From Maylandia zebra (Eukaryota > Chordata > Actinopteri > Cichliformes > Cichlidae): 64,000 bases of DNA. Made by a program: the position numbers and the translations under genes. Where the stretch lies: assembly GCF_041146795.1 (NCBI RefSeq), contig NC_135184.1:11150967-11214966 (forward strand), read 5' to 3'. This document shows, piece by piece, positions 44,801 through 57,000 of this stretch (the first letter of the stretch is position 1; the number at the start of each line of letters is the position of its first letter). The notes beneath the pieces were generated by a model. That model saw only the letters and a list, made by a program, of their open reading frames with translations, had not been told where the DNA came from and ran no database searches.

Positions 44801-47800
44801 TCTGGCCTGGATGGAAAAACGGCTAGCCATGGGTGAGACTACTGACAGTTTATTAGGTTGGAAACAATGGATTACTGCACAGGGCTTAGGACATTAGATT
44901 AGATTTTTTTTTCCAGAAAGAAAATGCTGCCAGTATAAGTCCACACCATCTGCACTGCAAAAGGCAGATAAATAGAGTTAACAGTAAAGTATATAACTGA
45001 CCCATGGACAAAGCTAGAGGAGTTTTTGGAAAACTGTTTCTGCTGTTATATTTACAATATTATTTGTCTTCCTCACACTCAGGGGAAAGCTAGATTTCAG
45101 AAGAAAAACTCTTTCCATTTAGACTTCTCAATGATTAAAATCATTTTAATGTTTTGCTCAAAATTATTTGTACATTTAAGTAATTCAAAAAATAATTTCT
45201 ACCACGCCTTATTGTCAATAGGCCATTCTTTATTATATATTAGACAATTACATTAACAAAAAGTAAGGCAGTAGAGGGCTACAAATTGACTAGGGTTCTA
45301 GAGGCTTTAATACTTCATACAGAATTTCCTTAAGGTTTAATAAAGTATTATCTATTTATGAACTGTATGTAAATATGTTTTTGTTGAGTCATTTCTTATT
45401 AAGCAGTCTTAACTAATTCTCAATTTTTCAGATATTGAGAATGCTAAAAGCTACGTCAAAATGGCTGAGTCTGCAAAAACACTGGCCAGTCAAAAGGTAA
45501 CTCAGTAGCCACGCTTTAAAGCAATATTGATTATATTGGCTGGTTGTTAGGTCTTATACAGTAACCCCAAAGACTCATGTATACATATTTTTTGTTTGTT
45601 GAAGGACTACATGCCATTCAGTGACCTCTACGTTTCTGCATTCAAGAAAGACATGGAGTACAACCAGCTGCTTATTCAAACCTCCATGACTCTTCAGACC
45701 AATAAATTCATGCAGGTAAGAGTAACGAGAAGTAAATTATGGCCCTTCACCACTTTATCTTGTCCCTAACAAAGAACATCTGTTGGGTTATTTCATTGCA
45801 TAAAATAATCTGTAAAAGTACATTAGTTTATAAATTGTGTGTTCTTTGCCTCGTTTTTATTAACAAGTAATACTGAAGTGTAATTGTTGACTTTCATTTC
45901 TTCTCAGCCTCTTGTGGCTCGCAAAAATGAACTGGATAAGCTGAGGAAAGAAATCAAGGAGCAGTGGCAGAGGGAGCAGAAGAAAATGGTATTTACAGAA
46001 TCACTGTGTAGATGTTGTTTGATAATTACTCGTAGCTAAGTAGAAGAGCTCCACTGTAGTGTTACAGACTGGTGAGCTTTCCACAGAACATGTTGCAATG
46101 TTATCAACCTGCCAGGAGATTAGTCATCAGTGACTGAGGTGGTGTTTCTATTATAGAAAAATGTCAAATTTTCTAGACAATGGCAACAAACGAACTTCGG
46201 TGTGCCTTTTCAAATGCAAAGCTGATCGTCCGCCAAACGTATCTGATTAAATTTATGATAACTTTTGAACACATATGCCACATTTTAATCACATGGTCTT
46301 TGTGGCTGATCTGTGTGGCTTTGGCAGCAAGAGGCAGATGCAACCTTGCGAAAGGCACGGGTACTGAAGACCCAGAGGAGGGAGGAATACCAAAAAGCCC
46401 AGTCAGCAGCAAGTCGCTCTCAGGAGGATCAGTCTAATGCTGGGAACAAACAGCTGGAGAAGAAGAGAAAGCTAGAAGAGGAGGCTTTACAAAAGGTGGG
46501 CGGGAGAAATGAAAACAGAAAAAGTAACTGGTGTCAATATTTTGTGGCATTATTTGGTATGGACAGTAATTTTTCTGTGCGCATTTCTTCTCTGTCCTTA
46601 TGCTATTCTCTGTCCATTGTTTTGGGTAGGCGGAGGAGGCCCAGGGCCAGTACGAGAACTGCATAGCTGACGCAGGGAGCAGGAAAATGGATCTGGCTAA
46701 TGCGAAGAGCACTATCCTGACTCAGATCCGAGAAATGATCTTCCAGTGTGACCTCACACTAAAAGCTGTGAGAAGCAGTTTATATTTCTGAAAGAGTAAT
46801 TCAGACTGTACAATCACTGTTTTAAAAAAAGCGTATATCTTATATGTAGACCACAAAATGAAACTGTAAAACTTAAATATGTTATCACTTTCAGTTTAAC
46901 TGACAAACCTTCACAAAAGCTGGAGTTCTGTTTCTTTCTGTGTGATTTCATTTCACAATGTTTCTCCATAATAACTGAAAATAGAAGTAGCTTGAATACT
47001 ATATAACTGATATCTGTATTATATACTGCCCTTCTTTAGTTTGGGGTTAAAAAGAATTATGAATTAAAAGATTATTTTATATACATTTTAGAGGAGGGTT
47101 GAAATATGGACTGTGACCACAGTACTGGGTAATCAATTCAAATTTCAGAAAGGTCTCAAATAGTAAAAGCTTGCTCTATATATGTTTAGTCAGTGTTTGG
47201 CTGTTTTCTTATTTGGACTATGAGTCCAAGTATGATCGTAATCATTACAGTGCCATGAAAAAGTATTTGACCCCTTCCTGATTTGTCTGTTTGCATAATT
47301 GTCACAGTTAAATGTTTCAGATCATCAAACAGATTTTAGTATTAGACCCAAAGATCATCTCATTAAATAAAAAATGCAGTTTTTAAAAAAAAATTTATTA
47401 ATAGAAAATTGCTATCCAAACTTACTTGGCCCTATTTGAAGAACTAATTGCTCCCTAAACCTAATAGCATTTGCGACAACTGGCAATGAATCTTTCACAT
47501 CGTCTTGGAGGAATTTTGGCTCACTCATTGTTGCAGAATTTTTTTAATTCAAACATATTGGAAGGTTTTGGAGTATGAATGGCTTGTTTAATATCATGCC
47601 GAAGCATCTCAATCAAATTTAAGTCTTCGGCTAGGCCACTCCAAATCCTTCACTTTGGCTTTTTTGAGCCATTCAGAGGTGGACCTGATGGAGTGTTTTG
47701 GAGCACACAAACTGATGGCTGGACGTTCTCCTTCAGGATTTTCTGGTAGACAGTTCAAGGTTCTATCAGTTATGGAAATATGTCCAGGTCCTGAAGCAGC

Positions 47801-50800
47801 AAAGTAGCCCCAGACCACCATACTAGCACTATGTTTGACTATTGGTTTATGTTGTTGTTTCAACTTAATATTTTCCCAAAAGTCTTGATTACCATCAAGA
47901 TGCTTTTGGACAAATGTGAGACGAGCCTCTATGTTCTTTTTGGTCAGAATCGAAACTCTCATGGATGGGTTGTTGATTACTCTTCGAGTAATATGGTTGA
48001 CCAGCCACTCACTGGGAAAGTTCACCACAGTTCCAAGTTTTCTCTGTTTGTGGATAATGGATTATGGTTCACCTGAGTCTCAAATGATTAGAAATGGCTG
48101 TGTATTTGATATAGACTGATAGATGCCAGTGACTTGGTTTACCATCTCTTATTTAAGTTTCTTTAGATTGTGGCGTGATCTCTTTTTGTCACACAGGTTC
48201 TAAATAAGTGATTTATGGATTTCGCAGTCTGGCAGTAATCAGCTCTGTGTGTGGCTTTTAAAAACTCAGCTTTGCAAAAATTCTGGTTAATCACAATTCA
48301 TTTATGATTTAACAAGGCAAAATTACTTTTTCACATAGTGCCATGTAGATTTGGATAGCTTTTTTTTAAAACTGTTTACAGTTGTTTTGGCTCTCTTTCT
48401 TTATGTGTCATTTGCTGACTCATCCAGTTTAAATTTCTTTTTGTTTTTTTTGGTTTCAGGTGACAGTGAACTGGTTTCAAATGCAGCAGACACAGACCGT
48501 GTCACTTCCTGCACACTACCAGGCCCTGTGTGAGAATGCCAAGTTGTATGAGCCAGGCGAATGCTATGCAGAGTTTGTGCGTAACCTGTCCAAAAATCTC
48601 CCTAAAGAGCATCTTCACTCCGACTCCATCTCCTCTGAAAATACAAGGTATGAAGGACTATGAATGCAAACTCATATCCTAGAATTTTTTAAAACTTTTT
48701 AATGATTTATTGGTCCGCTAAGAGGGAAGCTTATAATAAAAATGGCTTTGAAATGATTATGCATAACATGAAACTAATGTTTTTAAAATCAAAACTTCCT
48801 AGCTTTGTACAAGTACTTTTAAGAAGGACCTGCTTGTTATACTTTTTTGTGATACTTTATTGCAGTTTAAAATTTGCCATAATTCAGCAGAATGTTGTAC
48901 ATGTTGCCATAATATGTGATCATTGGATTTAATTGAGTTGACACAGACTGTCTGTAAGTAGACTCACAAGTATTAGTTGTGTTGCATTTTTTGGTCATTG
49001 TAGCTGAAGCTTCATTTTTGGACGGCTGATTTTGAAAGTACCTTTTGCTGTCGCTCACACCCCTTTGGAAGTTTCTCAGTTCTTCTTTCAGCAAAGGTTA
49101 ACAGTGAGTCAGAGTTGGAGCGAGAGAAAGAAACTAGGAGAGACAGAATGCGCGTTGAATTTCTTGCCCTTCCTCAGGAAATATCTGTGGCTCGGGCTGA
49201 ATGCAGGAGGGAAGATTGCGAGCGTGAGAGTATGGCTCTGGTTTGGAGGAGTCCCAACACTCTATATAGTTTGTCTGAATAAGATAAATGCTCATTATTA
49301 CAAAGAAAATAATGCACACTAAGTTAATAGAACAATTAATGATGCTGGTACATTACTTATTATTAGTAAATTACAGATGTTGCTACAGACTAAAATAGCT
49401 GTCTGTCTGGAATGTGAACTTAGTACTTAGCTACGTTTGTGCTTCCATTTCTCTAAAGGCATTTTTAACGTGACATTATGTGTCGTAGCCGTCTGCTCCT
49501 GGGCCTAATTTCAGTTTCTGTTCCTTAATGTTGTCTTTCAGTTTTTACCAGAGCACAAGTTACTTCTGAAAAAAAGCCTTGATAATTACACATAACGCAC
49601 ACACACACAAAAATTGTATGACTTTTATCAACATGTATTTATAGCTGTGCAATTACAAAAGCCCTGCCAGATCTCTTAATTCTTTTCAGTTGTTGGACTA
49701 ACTAAATATTGCTGAGACTGTATACGCATGATAAAAGTGTGCTTGAATCTTGTATTTAAATGCATTAAAAACATATCAAAGGAATTCTCTTCTGAGCCAG
49801 AAAAGCAAAAAACCTATGCGCCAGGTGAAGTAAGGGTTGAGTCAGCAGTCCTGTCCAAATGCGACAGATACACACTGAAATGTAATAATGCTGAATAGGG
49901 CAATAGGGTTTAAAAACAAAACAAAACAATTAGTCATAATCAAAGTTCTAATTGAAAGCCTTAAATACCAACTTTATTTCTCAGATTTGGCAGCAAAAGG
50001 TCAGTGGGCAGCTATCATTCCTCCCACGGCAACCTGTCACAGGCATCCACCACCTCTTGTGACGTGTTGAGCGGAGAGGAAACGGACAGTACCATACATC
50101 GGCCTGCAAAGATCAGTGAGCACAGGTCCAGCAGCAGCACAGACATACAAGGTACATTCAAACACATGTTAAGTTTATTTAACTTGCTGATGCACTTTGA
50201 AAGTATAATGGTCAAAAAGAATGGTTGTTGTCTGTGTCTGTACAAGAAAATTCACAGAAATTCCCCCTTGGTGTCACATTAGTGCTATAAAGAGGAGTCT
50301 TAAAATAAACCTTTATCCAACATAGCTATGTACTATTTTAGAAACTGCACAATTTTAGAAACAAGCTAAGAATGATTGGCACTGTTGCTGGAGGTTGAAT
50401 GTCTTTATATGAACCTCTCAGGGACTTACCCTGTGTTCTGAGTCATGGAAATGTTCTCTTGACTAGAGTCAAAACAGTTTGGGTTGTGTGTTGCTTAATC
50501 ACCATAAGTCTGGAATATCTGTGTAAACTGCTTGTTTCTGAAAATAACTAAAACTGACACTACAAATGTCGCTTCACGAGCGGTTGCCATGTAGCTTTAT
50601 TTTCTGTTGTTATTCTGTTTGTGTGTGACTGTGGGTCTGTGTGTGCTTTTGCAGCTCTAAGAAACCAGACCCCACTGAGAGCATGGGGCTCAAGTAGTCA
50701 GGGGAGCCAGGGTGGGATGTGCAGTGACTCAGAAAGTGCTGGAGGCAGCAGTGAGTCAAGGTCCATGGACTCCCCCACTGCCAGTCCAGGTAAGAGGACT

Positions 50801-53800
50801 TTAAATTTTAAAACGTCTCATAAATTCATTATAAAGGTCTTGTGAGTGTTTGACCAGTAGTAACTGAAAATGATCACATTAGGCAGGGAAATGAGTATTT
50901 GAGGATCTGGTTAAAAAAATATGAATATACGAGACAGTAAAATAAAACTTTTATCATATTGGACACAGTCTAAGTGATCTGAGAAGATGAACAGATATGG
51001 CTTTTACTGTGATCTGTTCACTTTATCTTGTGAAATATTCAGCAGTAAATCTACTCGTGCATGGTATAGCTTATGTTTTTATCTAGTGTCCCTGATTTTG
51101 CTCTTGTGTGGTAAAACTACATTTTCATATAGTAACTGAGCATTTTGGTACACATTTGTTCAGGCGACTTTAAGCGCCGTTTGCCCAGAACTCCTTCCAC
51201 TGGGACCATGTCTTCTGCTGACGATCTGGATGACAGAGAGGCACCATCCCCCTCAGACAATGGTGAGATATGTTTGTAATTGTGGGTGTGTTTTGTTCCT
51301 GTCACTGTATGCTCTCTGTGTACCCTTCTGCTCAGGAGGATAGAAAGGTAATCATTGTATACCTTTTTGTGACAAGGAAGTCTAGAAAGGGATGGAGAAA
51401 TAGTTAGCGACCATTGCACAATTCTTTATCATGTATTACACATGGCGGTGTTCTGCTAGTCCAAATCTGTGGTGGTTTTTGCTTAGATCAAATGTTTTTA
51501 TACTCAGTGGCACTGCACAGATAGAGGTCGTGTTAGTTTTGGCTGATAGTTTCAGCTAACACTTCCTGTATCTGTGTTGACCTCATCCAGTCATTGTGTT
51601 CTTACTGTGAAATTAAACAGCCAATGAGCTATTTGACCTATTTTTCAGTGTGCATGGTTAGAAAGCCCATTTAACTATAAAAAGCCACCATAATAGCAGA
51701 TTTTAAAATAATTATGCTAACTAGAAGATAGTGTAATTCTCTTACAATTTAGGTTTTTGTTTTTTTTTGCTTTGAAGTAAATGCCAGCTTCCCTTCTAAT
51801 AATAACTCTGAATGATGTCACTTGTCGAGTTAGTTCCTTTCCTCATCAGCGGTTCTGTTTTTTAGGTCTGGCAGAGATGGTGACAGAGACCTCCAGTTCT
51901 CCTGGTCCTTTCCGAAATGCTCAGATGTCCAAAGCTGCTCAAACCCATAAGCTAAGAAAACTTCGAGCCCCGTCTAAATGCAGAGAATGTGATAGTCTGG
52001 TCGTTTTCCATGGAGCTGAATGTGAAGAGGTACAGTAAATATGCTCATCGTGATAATTGTCTTGTGTATTAGGTGTTTATAAAGGATCAGTGTATTTTGC
52101 AATTCTGCAGGGAAGACACAAGTTAATTATACTGTCGCTTCATTTGTCTTTTACAGTGCTCCTTGGCCTGCCATAAGAAGTGTTTGGAGACACTCGCCAT
52201 CCAGTGTGGTCATAAAAAGCTACAAGGCAGGCTACAACTGTTTGGTATTGATTTTGCCCAAGCAGCAAAAAACAGTCCAGATGGTATCCCCTTTATAATC
52301 AAGAAGTGCACTTCTGAGATTGAGAGTCGAGCCCTCAACATCAAGGTAAGTCTTTTTTCCCTGTGATGCAGGGATGGTTACTTTTACTACCTCATCTCTT
52401 ATTGTGTTGCAGTTTTAAAGCTATAAAAGTTCATGTGTGACCTTAAATACAATACCATTGACTTATGTATCAAGTATTTTCTGTGATTATGAGTTACATT
52501 AAAAAATGCATTGGTCTGTGTACATCTCACAGGGCATTTATCGTGTGAATGGTGCCAAATCACGCGTTGAGAAGCTCTGTCAGGCGTTTGAAAATGGGAA
52601 GGACTTGGTTGAGCTGTCTGATCTCTCCCCTCACGACATCAGCAATGTTCTCAAGCTCTATCTTAGACAGGTGGGCCTGAAATTCTTACTTGTTGGGAGG
52701 TTATTGAGAATTAGCATGCCACTTAAGTTAAAGGTTGTTTATGTTTAAAGGCTGTTATGATCTGAAGTATTGTTAAGTTAATGTTAAGTCGATCATTTAG
52801 ATTTTACCCTTACTTTATTGTGCTTCTTTCATTTGGATTTAGTTTTTTGGGTACATGTAAAATGACTTTAATAGCATATTGATATTTTCCACTACAAGAA
52901 ACTCAAAACACTTTGGTTGTTTTACTCAGTTACCAGAGCCACTGATCCATTATCGATTCTACAATGATGTCATCGGTTTGGCAAAAGAGTGCCAGAGGGT
53001 GATAGTGGAAGAGGCTGATAATAAAGCTCAAAACAACCAGCCAAGAGAGAAGACTGGGCCGAGTATGCAGCTGAACAGAGTCATTTTTAAGATCAGAGAT
53101 CTCTTCCGCCAGCTGCCCCCAGCCAACTACAGGACTCTGCGCTACCTGATCGCACATCTACACAGGTAAAGGCTGAAAACCAAAACCCCGAGTTATTTCA
53201 GAGTGTAAATTCAGTCTGTTCCTCATAATTAGAATAATATGTGTAGTTCCTCATAACAGAAAGGGAAGCAGAGACTTCTCTGTAGCATAGCAGAAGTAGC
53301 AGGCTTACTAACACAAAATTAGTTCTCTGTCGATCTCATTACACGCAACTTTAAATTTACACCACCATTAATAAAACTCTAAATAGAATATATATATACT
53401 TTAATTTAACTTAGTTGATGTTCTTACTTGATTTGCAGGACTTTTAGACCACGGCATGACAGAAACATGCAATTGGCATGTAGATGATTGTTGAGGTTTT
53501 GGTAGTTGTTTCAGATTCTCAGTGTCAAAGGTGATTCGCTGAAAACTATTATCACATCTTGTTATCCAGATCAATAAAGGGACCGATGCTGCTCTACAGA
53601 ATGTCGCTTTATGTTTCATTTTGTTGTGTTTCATTAAACAGATACAGCAATACTTGAACCATACCTAGAAAGATGTCTTTTTCAAATGAAAACTGTTATC
53701 ACTCTTTGACTCCCACAGAGTCTCAGAACAGGCCGAAGAGAACAAGATGACTGCGAGCAACCTTGGCATCATCTTTGGCCCCACACTGGTGAAGCCACAG

Positions 53801-55633
53801 CATACAGATGCAGAGGTGTCTCTGTCCTCCCTGGTGGATTACCCCTACCAGGCACTGATGGTGGAGCAGCTGGTGAAACACTTTCAGACAGTCTTTGATG
53901 CATCTTTCCTACCTAGTTCTGACACAAGCAGCGCTGGCCAGGCCTCCCCCAGACTTACCCCGCAGGAGAAGATTCGACAGCTTAGCAGACACTCAACCTC
54001 CCTGACTGACATCAAAGAGGTGAGGAGGGATTAAGGCAATCATAAAACCAAATTTGAGTCATTTTGTTTATGCTGTGATTAGGGTGTAACCAGTCAAGTG
54101 AAAAGAGGCCATATGTGCCTTTAAAATGATCTTTCCCAACAGTTCAGTGTTAATAAAATCAACTTTAATACAGTATATTAATGTAATCAAAAAGATTCAG
54201 TATTTTTTTTATTTTTTTTAATAGAAATTACTCTATGGCACAATTTAAAAAAAAAAAAAACAACTCATCTATACAAAACAGTAAACAAAAAATTCTCCCT
54301 CCTCTAGGTTTCAGGTGTTTTTGTTACATGTAGATACAGTTTAGTTTATTGTAATCTGTTTATATCGTTTCAGAGCACCAAAATCTACAAAAGATACTCA
54401 TCTGTCATCCCATCATCTCACATCATGGGTGAGGTGCAGGAGGTCCGACCAGGAAAACACAAAATAGGGGTCTCGACATTGGACAGAGTCAACGGGGTCC
54501 AGGCTTCTAGTGGAGGAGATGTTCAGAGATCAACCTTAGTGTTTGGTCGTCCCAGCACCATCGTCTCCTCTGTCACCACCATGGCACCAAAGGTACAGCT
54601 GCGCCACCAGCGCGCCAGACAAGCGTCTCGACCAGTCAGCATGCCACTGGAACGCCTGCCCGCACCAGCTCAAATCGGCGAGAGGAATAATCGAAACACC
54701 AGCGATGTTGTTGATTCAGGCTCTGTTAAGCGGGAGACCATTGCTGAAACTATACAGGAGATGCCAGAGCCAGAGAGGGCTCGGCAAAGTGGCTCATCCA
54801 GGGTTAGTACCTACTACATTACTCCTTTTATTGACACTCAGAGGAGGACGTGGGACAAGAAGTACAAGCACTATGATGTTACACCCAGGACTGCTATGAT
54901 AATGGCCAACCTACCATCTGCCAGTTCTGGAGTGCAGCCTGTAAAGGCAACGATACCTGTTAGCAATGTTGCAACCCCAACAACTGCGTCTGTGGTTCCA
55001 ACGACGAGTAGCGTTAGCACCGTATTCTCCAGTAACCTTTACACATCGTCACTCAAGTCTGTTTGGACCTCCAAAAGGGAAAATGACACTCAGAGTTCAC
55101 TCCGCGAGTCTAGCAGCTCACCAAACCTTCCACTAACACTCAGGGCACCGAGGACTCTGCACCCTCCTTCTGGAACTTTCTACAAGCCCCCTGTTTCCAA
55201 CAACGGCCGTGCTACAACACTCCCAAACTGGAATACTACTTTAACTACCGCCACCACCACCAGCTTATCATCCACCCCCACCATCATCTCCACTACCATT
55301 ACTTTGTCACCCACCACCAACATCACCATCATTACCACATCACCTGCTACTACCACCACCACCACCTCATCGTCTTTCCCCAACAGCCCTGTTGAAGCAG
55401 CGTGTCCGTCCCCTGTCCTTAAAAGCCCCACACAGACGCCACTCCAGACTCAGGACTCCACTGACAGTGCCATAGACTCTGGGGTCTCAACCTCTGCTCC
55501 CATGTCACCCCCTCAGTCTCCTCCCCCTAGCAGCCCTGACGACCTTAGCCCTAGTGAGAATAAACCTGTTTACCAAAGACTGCGACCCCGGCGGCTGCAG
55601 GAGCTCGAACACAGAGAGGCTCATTTTGTCTGA
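24483..55633 (+). CDS. arhgap29: Rho GTPase-activating protein 29 (1422 aa, 21 coding exons)
   Basis: Cytosolic GAP that switches off RhoA; in mammals it acts with Rap1/Radil/Rasip1 in endothelium and epithelium. Exons: 24483-24783, 39134-39277, 43286-43385, 43701-43773, 44025-44085, 44683-44832, 45432-45496, 45605-45715, 45908-45988, 46328-46495, 46630-46767, 48460-48647, 49985-50151, 50655-50789, 51164-51262, 51866-52029, 52157-52345, 52533-52670, 52930-53165, 53719-54019, 54374-55633; phases all agree. Start: first Met after an in-frame TAA at 24453, opening a Gly/Ser-rich N-terminus. F-BAR/coiled coil about 190-475 (FQCDLTLKAVTVNWFQMQ). C1 zinc finger H688 to C732 (CRECDSLVVF, CHKKC). RhoGAP about 744-965 with arginine finger R782 in GIYRV and NLGIIFGPTL. 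Ser/Thr-rich tail, ending HFV, a PDZ ligand as in human PARG1 (PTPL1 partner). The C1 spacing and C-terminus point to ARHGAP29 rather than HMHA1 or GMIP. Confidence 0.96.
24784..33014 (+). other. arhgap29 intron 2, left part
   Basis: This is the first part of a 14.3-kb intron between coding exons 1 and 2 (24784-39133). I see no exon, RNA gene or complete mobile element. It holds simple repeats: (TA)n at 26768-26825, GT/CA runs near 27091-27116, 29432-29450 and 31277-31328, and an AAT-rich tract at 30410-30450. The block 30930-31130 is less AT-rich and could be a regulatory element. Confidence 0.5.
26768..26838 (+). repeat. (TA)n then (TG)n microsatellite
   Basis: About 28 TA units followed by a short TG run, in arhgap29 intron 2. 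Such compound tracts are length-polymorphic and can extrude as cruciforms. Confidence 0.95.
33015..33855. mobile_element. Possible non-autonomous DNA transposon (MITE)
   Basis: The two ends are imperfect inverted repeats of about 45 bases: each begins GTTCAGT (left 33015-33021, right as the complement of 33849-33855) and contains GGGTCTAAA about 25-35 bases further in. The interior has no ORF and repeats GCTAGC/GTTAGC words. A clear target duplication was not found and the arms are diverged, so this is a structure-based inference. The CCGGAAGT plus CGCGTCATC at the right end also look like promoter motifs. Confidence 0.4.
33856..35770 (+). other. arhgap29 intron 2, middle part, no gene seen
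   Basis: AT-rich intronic sequence with a short GT run (34567-34581) and no exon, RNA gene or recognisable element. The minus-strand open frames at 34640-34870 and 35000-35182 have no family motif. Confidence 0.5.
36330..37870 (-). mobile_element. RTE-type LINE fragment, minus strand
   Basis: Minus-strand translations match the linker and reverse-transcriptase part of fish RTE elements; for example, 37375-37611 contains AKADRSTGSLGVAKQKAYSE, then LYVKL and ENDFYQLVRQRD, the counterpart of the RTE stretch KDIYKLARARER. Several frameshifts and stops interrupt it. It lies inside the Tc1 element and is therefore younger than that copy, or both were joined by rearrangement. Limits are approximate. 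Confidence 0.7.
38197..38785 (-). mobile_element. 589-bp retroposon-like insertion with 18-bp target duplication
   Basis: The 18-base word TTCCGCCTGTCAACTCTT occurs once at 38179-38196 and again at 38786-38803, and the Tc1 transposase sequence continues correctly across if one copy and the insert are removed. The insert starts with 13 T (38197-38209), read as the poly(A) tail of a minus-strand retroposon, and ends with a 14-bp hairpin at 38754-38787. The body contains an A/G-rich stretch (38388-38440). Family unknown; SINE, LINE fragment or processed RNA are possible. Confidence 0.6.
40320..40400 (+). repeat. 3' tail of an RTE-type LINE
   Basis: The words TATGGTAGCTGGGATTGGAT, CAACCCTGATGAAGACAAGC and GGAAGAGAATGGATGAA match the diverged 3' end common to many fish RTE/Expander copies. 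No coding part precedes it, as usual for 5'-truncated copies. It lies in arhgap29 intron 3. Confidence 0.55.
42200..42374 (+). promoter_or_regulatory. Possible alternative promoter/first exon in arhgap29 intron 3
   Basis: A TATA-like CTTTATAAGC (about 42208-42217), an almost palindromic X-box-like GTTGCTAGACAAC (42341-42353) and a perfect donor AAAAG/gtaagtg (42370-42380) occur together in 170 bases. They would make a first exon of about 42240-42373 that could splice to 43286. Not supported by any reading frame; candidate only. Confidence 0.22.
45300..45360 (+). repeat. Possible SINE/LINE 3' tail
   Basis: The words AGAATTTCCTTAAGGTTTAA and TAAAGTATTATCTAT resemble the 3' tail (TTCC...GGG.TAATAAAGTATCTATCT) shared by several fish non-LTR elements. 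Only the tail is recognisable. In arhgap29 intron 7. Confidence 0.3.
47246..48347 (-). mobile_element. Degenerate Tc1-like transposon in arhgap29 intron 12
   Basis: Flanked by TA, with terminal sequences CAGTGCCATGAAAAAGTATT on the left and a related diverged end on the right (complement CATGGCACTATGTGAAAAAG). The minus strand at 47609-48028 encodes transposase remnants: MRVSILTKKNIEARLTFVQK, MVVWGYFAASGPGHI and KSTSEWLKK-like STSEWLKKAKVKDLEWPS. The first catalytic aspartate region and much else is deleted or frameshifted, so it is inactive. It belongs to a different Tc1 family from the copy at 35771. Confidence 0.85.
49060..49290 (+). other. GC-richer open segment in arhgap29 intron 13 (possible cryptic exon)
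   Basis: Unlike the surrounding AT-rich intron, this block has higher GC content. A good acceptor (CTTCTTTCAG ending 49091, or the AG at 49095-49096) precedes it. From 49097 one frame is open for 65 codons with a charged, coding-like product (ESELEREKETRRDRMRVEF, then RAECRREDCERESM) and a second frame is also open. I see no strong donor at its end and no counterpart in human ARHGAP29 as I remember it. Could be an alternative terminal exon or a conserved noncoding element. Confidence 0.25.
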
Positions 55634-56345
55634 CACCAAAAAAAGGAGAAACAAACAAAAAAACTCATATGATATCTGTAAATATTACTTTATCACAGTG
55701 AATGCTGGGGAAAAGATTTTTATCATCAAGCTGAGCATGGAAGGAAATGTCGACCTGTGAAAATAAACCATAAAAGTGTTATAAAAGTGCTAATATATTC
55801 TTTCATATGTCTAAGTCAACAGCAGCTGGTTTAAGCGCTCAAAATGTCGATGCCAACACAATCGTTTATTGCCACATTTTTAAATAAATAAATAGATTAA
55901 ATGTATGACAAAGAAAACTGGCAACAAATCAATTTCTGTCTGAAACGAACTTTAAGCCTATCACATTTCTTCTTGAATATTTGATTTATACAGAAATATA
56001 TTTTACACACTGCACTTAATAATCCAGGTTCAGATTCTGGGGTTCCTTTCATTTTCAAAAATTAGTTTAACTCTTATTCCACTAGGTATAGATGTAAGTA
56101 CTTCAAGCATGAGGGTTCTTACTGATAAAGAAGTCAACATTTACATCTTTTAATGTGTTCATAGCCTGTGATTGGTACATCTTTTCTCAGCATGTAAATC
56201 ATTTGTATCTTTGTACATTTTTATATTCATTGATGCATATTCCATGTCTGTCACAAAGGTTGTGTTTATTCACATTTTTGTGACTATACGGAAGACGAAT
56301 GACACGCAACAGTTCCTGCTGCAAATTAAACATTTGAAATGACTC
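55634..56345 (+). other. arhgap29: arhgap29 3' UTR
   Basis: Non-coding sequence after the stop. AATAAA at 55762-55767 gives a very short 3' UTR, and AATTAAA near 56325 would give about 700 bases. A Pumilio-type TGTAAATA lies at 55677-55684. Confidence 0.5.
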
Positions 56346-56950
56346 TGTTTGAGATTGAGTTTTGTTGTTGTTGTTTTGTTTGTAGATTTCTGTTCAGCGC
56401 CCTGGAGAATCAAGGTTATATTTGAAAGGTTGTTTTAAATTTATTGCTTTATGCTATATTAATTTGGTGTGTGTCTGTTTCAGTTTTCCCTCTTACTTAT
56501 AAGGGTACTCACTTTTTTCTTCTTTTTTATCTCTACACAGTAGCTTTAATGTGATACCGTCAAGATTTCAGATTCCCTTCACCTAATTTCCCATGTCACC
56601 TACTCCACCTTGTCGAGCTGCTCAAAACAATGAGTCATTTCAGAACTGAAACAAACCCCCTTGTCTCTGAGTCTGATCAGCTCCTGTGTCACTCGGTCCA
56701 AACTGATTTATTATGGAGGTGCTTAGCTGAAAGGCTTTCTTCCAGAGTGATGTGCAGTGACTGTGCAGGTAAATCTTGCTCCTTTATCTTTCTAAAAGCA
56801 CACTGGTTGCCGCCGTGATGAAACACATCTCCAGTATAGGATGAAACATCTCTCCACCTGGATTCCTCCTTTCCTCTTCCGTAGGTATCCCCTTAATTCT
56901 GCCTCAAAATGGATGACGGTTGTGTTTTTTCTGCTTGCCCATGTTGAGCT
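56346..56950. other. Intergenic between arhgap29 and abca4
   Basis: About 600 bases with no recognised gene; T-rich runs at about 56505-56530. The small open frame at 56630-56818 has no supporting feature. Confidence 0.4.
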
Positions 56951-57000
56951 GGGAGATTAGAGCAATCAGATTAGGAGTGCTGCTGACCTGCAGGCAGAGG
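56951..57000 (+). promoter_or_regulatory. abca4: Candidate photoreceptor promoter elements of abca4 (CRX, NRL)
   Basis: Two GATTAG words (56955-56960 and 56969-56974), which are CTAATC on the opposite strand and match the CRX/OTX core, lie 14 bases apart and are followed by TGCTGAC (56981-56987), an NRL/MAF half site. CRX and NRL together drive photoreceptor genes, and this lies just upstream of a likely abca4 leader exon. Motif-based inference. Confidence 0.4.

Noticed and set aside
47609-48028. 139-codon minus-strand ORF as a host gene
   Set aside because: It matches Tc1 transposase, with key parts missing, inside a TA-flanked element.
54543-54899. 118-codon ORF in another frame of the last arhgap29 exon
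   Set aside because: Shadow of the 420-codon true frame, which joins in phase to the upstream exon.
55180-55431. Valine-rich antisense ORF
   Set aside because: Reverse reading of the Thr-rich ACC/ACT repeat in the last arhgap29 exon.
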